Source: Pantoea sp. (GTDB lineage: Bacteria > Pseudomonadota > Gammaproteobacteria > Enterobacterales > Enterobacteriaceae). From it: 64,000 nucleotides of DNA. The position numbers and the translations under genes are program-made. The stretch is taken from positions 248,001 to 312,000 of the forward strand of contig NZ_JAPWKD010000032.1 in assembly GCF_028283705.1 (NCBI RefSeq). The letters are read 5' to 3'. A model generated the notes under the pieces. That model saw nothing but the letters and a program-made list of their open reading frames with translations. It was not told the origin of the DNA and ran no database searches. Of the stretch, positions 35,284 to 43,362 are shown piece after piece; positions within the stretch are counted from its first letter, which is position 1, and every line of letters begins with the position of its first letter.

Positions 35284-37776
35284 TTAGTTATTGCCGAACA
35301 TTTCTTTGATCCAGCCAGCAACGCCATTACTGTCTTTCTGTTCTTCCTGCTGCTGCTGTTGCAATTGTTGCTGCTGCTGAACCTGCTGTTGCTGTTGCTG
35401 ACACAGGGAGTTCGGATCGAGTGTCCACACCGGCAAAGTGCGCCAGGTGCTGCTGCCAGAACCGCAGACAAAGTTACCGGCCGAATCAATATTCATCTGG
35501 CTGATATCTTCCGGCGGCGTCAATACCAGCGGCATCGGTGCCTGGTTATCGAGGTAGCGGCGATAAAGCTGCATCGCACCACTGGCACCGTACAGTTTGG
35601 TGGTCTGGTTGTTGTCGCGGCCTACCCAGGTGATTGCCACTTCTTTGCCATCGATACCGGCAAACCAGCTATCGACCAGGTCATTGGTGGTACCGGTTTT
35701 GCCCGCCAGATGCGCATTCGGGAAACGCGCCCCCAGCGCACGCGCCGTACCGTGATCCGCCACCTGCTGCATGCTGTACAGCGTCAGATACGCGGCCTGC
35801 GGCGGTTCCACACGCTGTGCCTGCGGGAAGCTTTGATACAACACGGTACCGTCTTCCGCAATCACCGAACGTACCGCCGACAGCTCAGCACGGTTGCCGC
35901 CACTGGCGATGGACTGGAACGCCTGCGCTACTTCAACCGGCGTCAGGTTAAGCGCCCCCAGCAACATCGCCGGAACCGGGTTCAGCTGGTCTTTCGGCAC
36001 GCCAAGTTTAGCCCAGGTATCCACCACCGAATTCAGCCCCAGCGTCATACCGAGGTTAACCGTCGGCACGTTCATCGAGTTGGTCAGCGCATCCACCAGC
36101 ATCACTTTGCCGCTGAAGCGACGATCGTCATTGAGCGGTTTCCAGACGGTACCGTTCGGCTGTTTCAGCGCGATAGGTTCATCGGCGATCCAGCTGTTGA
36201 GACGATAGCTGTTCGGCTGGCTCAGCGCGGTCAGATAGGTGGCCGGTTTTGCCAGTGAACCGATGGAACGACGCGCCTGCAACGCACGGTTATAACCGGC
36301 GAACTGCGGATCAGAGCCACCCACCATGGCGCGGACTTCACCACTGAAGCGGTCCACCACCACCATCGCGGTTTCCAGATCTTTCAGGCCGCGTTGTTTC
36401 TTCAGCGTCGGAATACCTTCTTCCACCGCTTTCTCTGCCGCATCCTGGGAAATCGGGTCCAGCGTAGTGAAGATCTTCACACCGGAGAGATCTTTCATTT
36501 TATCGCCGAGTTTGGCCTGCAATTCATTACGTACCATCTGCATAAAGGCAGGCTGTGGTGTAATCACCCCGCCCTTCGGCTGCACGCCCAGTGGACGCGC
36601 CGACAGCATGTTGTACAGCTCCTCGTCGATAATCTTTTGCTGCTGCAACAGACGCAACACCAGGTTACGACGTTCCAGTGCCAGCTGCGGATTACGCCAC
36701 GGGTTATACAGCGAAGCGCCTTTCACCATCCCCACCAGCATCGCCTGCTGATCGAGACTCAGCTCATCCACCGGACGGCCAAAGTAGTACAGACTCGCCA
36801 GCGGGAAGCCGCGGATCTGATCGTTACCGGCCTGGCCAAGGTACACCTCGTTGAGGTACAGCTCCAGAATGCGGTCTTTGCTGTAGCGCGCATCCATGAT
36901 TATCGCCATATAGGCTTCACGCGCTTTACGCCACAACGAACGTTCGTTGGTGAGGAACAGGTTTTTCACCAGCTGCTGCGTCAGGGTACTGCCGCCCTGC
37001 ACCGCTTTACCGGCGGTGATGTTGGCGAGAAACGCACGACCGATTGAGTACGGGCTGATGCCATCGTGCTCGTAGAAGTGGCGGTCTTCGGTGGCGATCA
37101 GCGTATCAACCAGCAGATCCGGGAATCCGGCGCGCGGCACAAACAGGCGCTGTTCACCGTTCGGAGACTGCAACATGGTGATCAGTCGCGGATCGAGACG
37201 GAAGAAGCCAAAATCACGCCCGGTATCGAGATTTTTAATCTCGCTCAGTTCGTTGTTGCTGAAACTCATACGGGCACGGATCTGCCCCTCTTTGCTGTCC
37301 GGGAAATCAAACGGACGGCGCAGCAGGTCGATAGTGTTACCCTTCACGCTAAACTCGCCAGGGCGGGTAATGCGCGAGACTTCGCGGTACTGCGTGCCTT
37401 CCAGCAGCGCAATCATCTCTTTTTTGTCGTAAGGCATTCCCGGTTCGAGGCTGACCATGCGGCCATAAACGGCAGCGGGCAATTGCCACACTTTACCGTC
37501 GATACGGCTGCGGATTTCTGAGTCGAGATAGACGCCCCAGATGACCATCACCACCACAAACACCAGGAATAGTTTGATGAACCAGCCTAACCAGCGGCGT
37601 TTCGCACGCGGCGGGCGTTTTCCTTTACCTTTACGTGGCACTGGCTCACTCTCCTCGTCATCATCCTGCTCTGTATCATCATCAAGTTCCCTGCGGCGAC
37701 CCCGGCGCGCGGTGCTGCGCGGTGGTTTGGGCTGTTTTCCTTTGCGCCCAATCGGTTCGCGATCGTTCCCAGACAT
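35284..37776 (-). CDS. mrcB: Penicillin-binding protein 1b
   Basis: Bifunctional peptidoglycan synthase: glycosyltransferase plus transpeptidase, activated by outer-membrane LpoB. The 830 residues compare with 844. A basic cytoplasmic tail (1-62) precedes one membrane segment (about 63-85), the UB2H domain, the glycosyltransferase with EDRHFYEHDG, and the transpeptidase with SIGSLAKP (SxxK serine), SMN and KTGTTND. The C-terminal tail is glutamine-rich (three runs of 5-6 Q) before EEQKDSNGVAGWIKEMF. Codon 46 is a GTG behind GGAG, exactly where E. coli starts its short gamma form. It lies upstream of fhuA and downstream of hrpB. Confidence 0.97.
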   Translation of the reverse strand: MSGNDREPIGRKGKQPKPPRSTARRGRRRELDDDTEQDDDEESEPVPRKGKGKRPPRAKRRWLGWFIKLFLVFVVVMVIWGVYLDSEIRSRIDGKVWQLPAAVYGRMVSLEPGMPYDKKEMIALLEGTQYREVSRITRPGEFSVKGNTIDLLRRPFDFPDSKEGQIRARMSFSNNELSEIKNLDTGRDFGFFRLDPRLITMLQSPNGEQRLFVPRAGFPDLLVDTLIATEDRHFYEHDGISPYSIGRAFLANITAGKAVQGGSTLTQQLVKNLFLTNERSLWRKAREAYMAIIMDARYSKDRILELYLNEVYLGQAGNDQIRGFPLASLYYFGRPVDELSLDQQAMLVGMVKGASLYNPWRNPQLALERRNLVLRLLQQQKIIDEELYNMLSARPLGVQPKGGVITPQPAFMQMVRNELQAKLGDKMKDLSGVKIFTTLDPISQDAAEKAVEEGIPTLKKQRGLKDLETAMVVVDRFSGEVRAMVGGSDPQFAGYNRALQARRSIGSLAKPATYLTALSQPNSYRLNSWIADEPIALKQPNGTVWKPLNDDRRFSGKVMLVDALTNSMNVPTVNLGMTLGLNSVVDTWAKLGVPKDQLNPVPAMLLGALNLTPVEVAQAFQSIASGGNRAELSAVRSVIAEDGTVLYQSFPQAQRVEPPQAAYLTLYSMQQVADHGTARALGARFPNAHLAGKTGTTNDLVDSWFAGIDGKEVAITWVGRDNNQTTKLYGASGAMQLYRRYLDNQAPMPLVLTPPEDISQMNIDSAGNFVCGSGSSTWRTLPVWTLDPNSLCQQQQQQVQQQQQLQQQQQEEQKDSNGVAGWIKEMFGNN

Positions 37777-37872
37777 GCTTTTATTCTCCAGGCATAGCTA
37801 CGGCTGCGCCGTTACTCTAACTGCTTTCTCGTGCTGCGCATGGCAGAACCCTCTGAATTCGATACCAAAGGA

Positions 37873-40311
37873 TCACGATGAAAATTTTTTAGTCCGCCTC
37901 GTTGGTAAGGCGTTGGCCGGATCATCCGGCCAGGGATGTTTGGGATAGCGCCCTTTCATCTCTTTCTGTACTTCAGGATATGCCCCACGCCAGAACGCCG
38001 CCAGGTCACGGGTGATCTGCAACGGTCGGTGCGCCGGTGACAGCAGCTCCAGTACCAGCGGCACCCGTCCATCAGCCACAGCCGGGTTACGCGCTTCGCC
38101 AAACATTTCCTGAATACGCACCGCTAATGCGGGTGGCTTCTCTGCATCGTAGCGGATCGGCAGGCGGCTTCCGGTCGGCACAGTGTAATGAGTTGGCAGC
38201 ACACTATCCAGCCGCTGGCGTTGTGACCATGTCAGCAAATGTAATAATGCGCTGACAAGATTGACGCTCTGCAAGCCCTTCAAATCGCGCACCGTACTCA
38301 TCTCCGGCAGCAGCCAGCTTTCCAGCGTATCCAGCAAGGTATCGTCATCCAGTGATGGCCAGGCCTCTTCCGGCAGCCACAACGCGGCACAATGCAAACG
38401 CAGGCGCAGCTGTTCCGCTTCCGGCGTCCAGCCCAGCACCGCCAAACCTTTTTCGCGGATCCAGCGCAGCATCGCCGCATGTAACACCTCCGGTTCCGGC
38501 CGCGTCAGCGGTTGTGCTTTCAGGACCAGCGCACCCACCACTTCACGTCGCCAGGCACGCAGCGTCCCTTTCTCTTCATCCCACTCCACATCGGTGCGCT
38601 GTTCAACCAAATGCGGGCATTGCTGGCGCAGTTGATCGATATTCACCGGCAACGCCAGCAGGATACGCGCATCGGCCGCGCTGGCCCCCTGCAATAAGGA
38701 GGGAGCAATCAGCCATTCGCTGCGGCTCAGACCGTCCTGCTCATCCAGCATCGCGCCAATACCGTTCGCCAGCTGATAACGCGCGCTGCCGCCGCGGCGC
38801 TGCGCCAGCCGGTCGGCAAATCCGGCAGCCAGTAGCGCCGGAAAACGATCCGCATCAATATTGCCGCCGCTGGCGTTGAGACGCTGCTGCCACTGACGGG
38901 CACGCCGTTGCCACATCGATTGTGGACGATGCAGCGCATCGCGCAGGTCAGCACTGCCGCTGCGCGGCGGCTCCTCCAGAATCGCCACCAATAACGCGGC
39001 GCTGGCAACGGCATTCTTATCTTGTCCGGCCGCGCACAAGATGGCGCTCAGACGGGGATCGCTGCCCAATTCAGCCATTTTGCGGCCAGTCGTGGTTAGT
39101 CGCCCCGCCTCATCCAATGCCCCCAACCGGGCCAGCAACTCCCGCGCAGCACGCAGATGGCGCGCAGGCGGCATATCCAGCCAGTTGAATTGTGCGACAT
39201 CCGGGCAACCCCATTGCAGCAGATCGATTTGCAGCGAGGCCAGGTCACTGTGCAGGATTTCCGGCTCGCTCTGGGCCGCTGCCCTTAATGCCTGCTCCTG
39301 CGGCAGCAGATGCAGGCAGATACCCGGTTCGAGGCGTCCGGCACGCCCTGCGCGCTGCGTCATCGATGCCTGGCTGATACGCTGCGTTTGCAGCCGGGTC
39401 ACGCCGCTGCGCACCTCAAACTGCGCCGCGCGCTCCAGCGCGCTATCCACCACCAGCCGGATACCTTCAATCGTCAGGCTGGTTTCCGCGATATTGGTGG
39501 CCAGCACCACTTTGCGGCGGCCCGGCGGTGACGGCAGAATCGCCCGGCGTTGCGCTTCAAGCGATAACGCGCCATATAAAGGAGAGAGATCAACGTCTTC
39601 GCTCACCCGCGCTTCCAGCTCGCGTTTGACGCGTTCGATTTCCGCCACACCCGGCAGGAACAACAACAACGACCCTTGCTCTTCACGCAGCAGCTGCGCC
39701 ACTTCCCGCGCCACCGCCTCCTCAAAGCGCTGTTGATTATTCAGCGAGGCGTAACGGCGAGTCACCGGGAAACTACGGCCCTCAGAGGCGATAAACGGAG
39801 CATCCGGCAACAGGTTACGCAGGCGTTGGTTATCCAGCGTCGCCGACATCAGCAGAATCTTCAGATCATCACGTAACCCCTGCTGCACATCCAGCAGCAG
39901 CGCCAGCGCCAGATCGGCTTGCAGGCTACGCTCATGAAACTCATCGAGGATCACCAGAGAAACCCCTTCCAGCATCGGATCGCGTTGCAGCATGCGCGTC
40001 AGAATACCTTCGGTGACCACTTCCAGCCGGGTATCGGCCCCGCAGCAATTTTCCCCGCGCAGGCGATAGCCCACGGTGCCGCCCGGTTGTTCGCCGAGCA
40101 ATTCCGCCAGCCGCTGTGCCACATTGCGTGCGGCCAGCCGCCGCGGTTCCAGCATAATGATGCGGCCAGGTAACTGCGCCTGTTGCAGCAGTTGTAAAGG
40201 TAGCCAGGTGGATTTACCTGCGCCGGTGGGTGCCGCCAGCAGTACCTGGGGCGACTGCGCCAGCGCGGCCAGCAGTTCAGGCAGCACCTCGCTTACCGGT
40301 AACTCACTCAC
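37873..40311 (-). CDS. hrpB: ATP-dependent RNA helicase HrpB
   Basis: DEAH-box helicase of unclear cellular role. I chose the GTG at 40311, giving 812 residues beginning VSELPVSEVLPELL, because it aligns with the E. coli start SSLPVAAVLPELL and has GGAG six bases upstream. Walker A APTGAGKSTW is near residue 26, DEFH near 115 (ILDEFHERS), SATLDN near 150 and motif VI TQRAGRAGRLEPG near 330. The C-terminal HrpB-specific domain runs to the end. Starts further upstream would overlap the divergent thpR. Terminates 96 bases before mrcB. Confidence 0.93.
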   Translation of the reverse strand: MSELPVSEVLPELLAALAQSPQVLLAAPTGAGKSTWLPLQLLQQAQLPGRIIMLEPRRLAARNVAQRLAELLGEQPGGTVGYRLRGENCCGADTRLEVVTEGILTRMLQRDPMLEGVSLVILDEFHERSLQADLALALLLDVQQGLRDDLKILLMSATLDNQRLRNLLPDAPFIASEGRSFPVTRRYASLNNQQRFEEAVAREVAQLLREEQGSLLLFLPGVAEIERVKRELEARVSEDVDLSPLYGALSLEAQRRAILPSPPGRRKVVLATNIAETSLTIEGIRLVVDSALERAAQFEVRSGVTRLQTQRISQASMTQRAGRAGRLEPGICLHLLPQEQALRAAAQSEPEILHSDLASLQIDLLQWGCPDVAQFNWLDMPPARHLRAARELLARLGALDEAGRLTTTGRKMAELGSDPRLSAILCAAGQDKNAVASAALLVAILEEPPRSGSADLRDALHRPQSMWQRRARQWQQRLNASGGNIDADRFPALLAAGFADRLAQRRGGSARYQLANGIGAMLDEQDGLSRSEWLIAPSLLQGASAADARILLALPVNIDQLRQQCPHLVEQRTDVEWDEEKGTLRAWRREVVGALVLKAQPLTRPEPEVLHAAMLRWIREKGLAVLGWTPEAEQLRLRLHCAALWLPEEAWPSLDDDTLLDTLESWLLPEMSTVRDLKGLQSVNLVSALLHLLTWSQRQRLDSVLPTHYTVPTGSRLPIRYDAEKPPALAVRIQEMFGEARNPAVADGRVPLVLELLSPAHRPLQITRDLAAFWRGAYPEVQKEMKGRYPKHPWPDDPANALPTRRTKKFSS

Positions 40312-40375
40312 ACTCAACTCCGTTTCTGCCTGTGCTAAGATGGCGCGCATTGTAGCATTCCCCGCAGAGTCCATC

Positions 40376-40915
40376 ATGGCAACGCAACGTCTGTTTTTTG
40401 CTCTCGAACTGCCCGCCGCGCTGCAACAGCAGCTGGTGCACTGGCGGGCGGAGAATTTTGCTGAAAATATCGGCAGGCCGATTGCGGCAGCGAATCTGCA
40501 CCTGACGCTGGCGTTTCTCGGTGAGGTCAGCGATGACACCTCGCAACGTTTGCAGCAGCTGGCTGCGCGCATCACGCAACCCGGCTTTGCACTCGATCTG
40601 GATGATGCTGGCCATTGGCCGCGTCCCGGTGTGGTGTGGCTGGGCTGTCAGCGTCCGCCGCGCGGGTTACTGCAACTGGCGAATCTGTTGCGGGCGCAGG
40701 CGGCGCGTCACGGCTGCGCGCAAAACGCACCGTCGTTTCATCCGCACGTCACCCTGTGGCGTAACGCCACGCAAAAAGTGGCGCTTCCGCCGCGCGGCTT
40801 TCACTGGCGTGTTGATGTCAGCCATTTTGCGCTGTTTTCGTCGCGTTTCGAGAAAGGCCGCACCCATTATCAGGCGCTGGCCCGCTGGCCGCTATCCGCC
40901 ACCACAGGAGACTGA
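40376..40915 (+). CDS. thpR: RNA 2',3'-cyclic phosphodiesterase (2'-5' ligase family)
   Basis: 2H phosphoesterase (formerly LigT) that opens 2',3'-cyclic phosphates on RNA. The 179 residues compare with 176 in E. coli. Both HxTx catalytic motifs are visible: HLTLAFLG near residue 42 and HPHVTLWR near 125. The ATG at 40376 gives MATQRLFFALELP, matching the E. coli N-terminus; the longer frame runs antisense through hrpB. The stop codon is immediately followed by the sfsA ATG. Divergent from hrpB, with only 64 bases between the starts. Confidence 0.93.
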   Translation: MATQRLFFALELPAALQQQLVHWRAENFAENIGRPIAAANLHLTLAFLGEVSDDTSQRLQQLAARITQPGFALDLDDAGHWPRPGVVWLGCQRPPRGLLQLANLLRAQAARHGCAQNAPSFHPHVTLWRNATQKVALPPRGFHWRVDVSHFALFSSRFEKGRTHYQALARWPLSATTGD

Positions 40916-41620
40916 ATGCTTTTCTCCCCGCCGCTCAAACCGGCCCGTTTAATTACCCGCTATAAGCGTTTCTTAGCGGATGTGATCACCCCCGAAGGGG
41001 AAACGCTGACCATTCATTGCGCGAATACCGGTGCCATGACCGGTTGCGCCACGCCAGGCGATACGGTGTGGTATTCCACTTCTGATAGCGCGACGCGCAA
41101 ATATCCGCACAGCTGGGAACTGACCGAAACCCAGCAGGGCCAATGGATCTGCGTCAATACCCTGCGTGCCAATCAGCTGGTGAAAGAAGCGTTGATCTCT
41201 GCTGCGATTCCAGAATTATCCTCTTATGAGCACTGCCAGCCTGAGGTAAAATACGGCACGGAAAAAAGCCGAATTGATTTCCTGTTGCGAGCGGATGACA
41301 GATCAAACTGCTATATTGAAGTCAAGTCCGTCACACTTTTACAACACGGTAAAGGCTATTTTCCGGATGCGGTGACGACTCGCGGGCAAAAGCATCTGCG
41401 CGAACTGACACAAATCGCGGCAGAAGGCCATCGAGCCGTTTTGTTGTTTGCTGTTCTGCATACGGGGATTGAGGACGTTTCCCCGGCGCGCCATATCGAC
41501 GCGCAGTACGCGGAACTACTGGTACAGGCGCAGCGGCGTGGCGTGGAAGTATTGGCGTATCAGGCTCACATCTCCCCGCTAAAAATGTTACTGACGCGGC
41601 CGATAAGGGTAGAGTTGTAA
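40916..41620 (+). CDS. sfsA: Sugar fermentation stimulation protein SfsA
   Basis: Conserved nuclease-fold, DNA-binding protein named for stimulation of maltose metabolism in E. coli; its molecular role is unclear. The 234 residues equal E. coli. Family motifs RLITRYKRFLADV, HCANTGAMTGC and the PD-(D/E)xK-like YIEVKSVTL are visible. It begins one base after the thpR stop codon, so thpR and sfsA are coupled. A 246-base region before dksA follows. Confidence 0.96.
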   Translation: MLFSPPLKPARLITRYKRFLADVITPEGETLTIHCANTGAMTGCATPGDTVWYSTSDSATRKYPHSWELTETQQGQWICVNTLRANQLVKEALISAAIPELSSYEHCQPEVKYGTEKSRIDFLLRADDRSNCYIEVKSVTLLQHGKGYFPDAVTTRGQKHLRELTQIAAEGHRAVLLFAVLHTGIEDVSPARHIDAQYAELLVQAQRRGVEVLAYQAHISPLKMLLTRPIRVEL

Positions 41621-41777
41621 TATTCTTAGCAATTTGGTGTGATAGGAATGTTCCGAGTGGTGCGCTAAATACGCTGTTCCTCACAGGCTTGTCAAGGTGC
41701 GATCATGAATAATTGCCAACCTTGATTGCTTCTGCTATTTATAGCGGCCTGTTTTTTTCCCTGTTGGGAATCGATAA

Positions 41778-41840
41778 ACCCAAAGTAACTCGGGTTGCAG
41801 GAAGACGGCCTTGCCGCATGCAATCTGAAGTATCAAGGGT
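41778..41840. repeat. Degenerate enterobacterial-type intergenic inverted repeat
   Basis: ACCC at 41778 and GGGT ending at 41840 bound an imperfect inverted repeat of about 22-base arms (ACCCAAAGTAACTCGGGT side and TGCAATCTGAAGTAT side) around a CGGCCTTGCCG core. The text resembles a repeat family I recall from Serratia, Erwinia and Pantoea intergenic regions. It is in the sfsA-dksA gap, in which I see nothing else but the dksA promoter region. Confidence 0.4.
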
Positions 41841-41866
41841 AGTGCGTGTTATCCAGGAGAAACAAC

Positions 41867-42322
41867 ATGCAAGAAGGGCAAAACCGTAAAACATCGTCCC
41901 TGAGTATCCTCGCCATCGCTGGGGTGGAGCCGTATCAGGAGAAACCGGGCGAAGAGTATATGAACGAAGCCCAGCTGAACCACTTCCGCAAGATTCTGGA
42001 AGCCTGGCGCAATCAACTCAGGGATGAAGTCGACCGTACTGTGTCGCATATGCAGGATGAAGCTGCCAACTTCCCGGATCCGGTTGACCGTGCCGCGCAG
42101 GAAGAGGAATTCAGTCTGGAACTGCGTAACCGCGATCGTGAGCGTAAGCTGATCAAAAAGATCGAGAAGACGCTGAAGAAAGTGGAAGATGACGATTTCG
42201 GCTACTGCGAATCCTGCGGTGTTGAAATTGGTATTCGTCGTCTGGAAGCGCGTCCGACCGCCGATCTCTGCATTGACTGTAAAACGCTGGCAGAAATCCG
42301 CGAGAAACAGATGGCAGGCTAA
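41867..42322 (+). CDS. dksA: RNA polymerase-binding transcription factor DksA
   Basis: Secondary-channel regulator that works with ppGpp to repress rRNA and activate amino acid promoters. The 151 residues equal E. coli when starting at the ATG at 41867 (MQEGQNRKTSSLSILAIAG), which has CAGGAG upstream. The coiled-coil tip DPVDRAAQEEEF (about 71-82) carries the functional aspartates, and the zinc finger has four cysteines (YCESCG and LCIDCK). A long hairpin separates it from gluQ. Confidence 0.98.
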   Translation: MQEGQNRKTSSLSILAIAGVEPYQEKPGEEYMNEAQLNHFRKILEAWRNQLRDEVDRTVSHMQDEAANFPDPVDRAAQEEEFSLELRNRDRERKLIKKIEKTLKKVEDDDFGYCESCGVEIGIRRLEARPTADLCIDCKTLAEIREKQMAG

Positions 42323-42340
42323 TGGCCGTGAACAGACTGT

Positions 42341-42383
42341 CACCGTACGGCAGGGAAAACCACTGTTTTCCCGCCGTGCGGTG
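42341..42383 (+). terminator. Long hairpin between dksA and gluQ
   Basis: CACCGTACGGC-A-GGGAAAAC pairs with GTTTTCCCGCCGTGCGGTG: 19 pairs with one G-T wobble and one bulge, loop CACT. It ends 11 bases before the gluQ ATG and has no T-run. In Shigella and E. coli a terminator in this gap limits gluQ read-through from dksA; this hairpin probably plays that part and may also hide the gluQ ribosome-binding region. Confidence 0.7.
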
Positions 42384-42394
42384 CGCATCAAAAA

Positions 42395-43324
42395 ATGTCT
42401 AACCTTCCCTGTATTGGGCGCTTTGCCCCCTCTCCTTCTGGTGAACTTCATTTTGGCTCGCTCATTGCTGCGTTAGGCAGCTACCTGAGTGCCCGCGCAC
42501 AACAGGGGCGCTGGCTGGTGCGTATTGAAGATATCGATCCACCGCGTGAAGTACCGGGTGCCGCAACCCGCATTCTGCAACAGCTGGAACATTATGGCTT
42601 GCACTGGGATGGTGAGGTGCTGTGGCAGTCACAGCGCCATGAGGCTTACCGCGCGGCGTTAAACTGGTTGCGGGAGCAGCGCCAGAGTTATTTCTGTACC
42701 TGTACACGCAGCCGCATTCAGCAGCTGGGCGGTTTTTATGATGGTCACTGCCGCGAGTTGCAGCTGCCAGCGGAAAACGCCGCACTGCGCCTGCGCCAGC
42801 ATACGCCGGTGTATGGCTTTGACGATCGCCTGCGGGGTCATTTGCAGGCCGACACACGGCTGGCGGAAGAGGATTTTATTATCCATCGCCGCGATGGCCT
42901 GTTCGCCTATAACCTGGCTGTGGTGGTGGATGACCATTTTCAGGGCATGACCGAGATTGTACGCGGTGCTGATTTGATCGAGCCGACAGTCCGCCAGATT
43001 GCGCTGTATCAGCAGTTTGGCTGGCCGGTGCCGGAATATCTGCATCTGCCGCTGGCGGTGAATGACGATGGCAACAAGTTATCGAAGCAAAACCATGCGC
43101 CCGCGCTGCCTGCGGGTGATCCCCGGCCACTGCTGGTGCAGGCGTTACACTTTTTGGGGCAGCCGGTATCACCAGGCTGGCAGGACGAATCGCTGGAAAC
43201 CCTGCTTAAGACGGCGATTAACCAGTGGAATATCCGTCTGATCCCACTGGAGAACGCCCTGAGGCCAGTTGAAATGACAACGCCATTCTCAAATGGTTCG
43301 CAACAGGCTATGATTAGCCGCTGA
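42395..43324 (+). CDS. gluQ: Glutamyl-Q tRNA(Asp) synthetase
   Basis: Truncated class I synthetase paralogue that glutamylates the queuosine base of tRNA-Asp rather than the tRNA end. The 309 residues compare with 308 in E. coli. The HIGH-like PSPSGELHFGSL starts near residue 12 and the KMSKS-like KLSKQNHAP near 232. The zinc ligands CTCTRSR, Tyr and CRE (about 99-119) are present, and there is no anticodon-binding domain. No clear Shine-Dalgarno is seen before the ATG, which follows the hairpin directly. Depends on dksA transcription by analogy with Shigella. Confidence 0.96.
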   Translation: MSNLPCIGRFAPSPSGELHFGSLIAALGSYLSARAQQGRWLVRIEDIDPPREVPGAATRILQQLEHYGLHWDGEVLWQSQRHEAYRAALNWLREQRQSYFCTCTRSRIQQLGGFYDGHCRELQLPAENAALRLRQHTPVYGFDDRLRGHLQADTRLAEEDFIIHRRDGLFAYNLAVVVDDHFQGMTEIVRGADLIEPTVRQIALYQQFGWPVPEYLHLPLAVNDDGNKLSKQNHAPALPAGDPRPLLVQALHFLGQPVSPGWQDESLETLLKTAINQWNIRLIPLENALRPVEMTTPFSNGSQQAMISR

Positions 43325-43362
43325 TTTTACTAACACCACTAATGTCACTGTCGAGGTGTCCC

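Noticed and set aside
35340..35400. Possible CRISPR or tandem repeat at the CTGTTGCTG tract
   Set aside because: It is simple CAG/CAA codon repetition within mrcB without spacers.
35359..36258. Long frame antisense to mrcB (299 codons)
   Set aside because: It mirrors the high-GC mrcB coding sequence and has no recognisable protein features; an antisense shadow.
40312..40374. Longer HrpB starting at ATG 40350 or 40374
   Set aside because: Residues before the GTG at 40311 do not align with E. coli HrpB, and 40374 would abut the thpR start; the GTG has the better ribosome-binding site.
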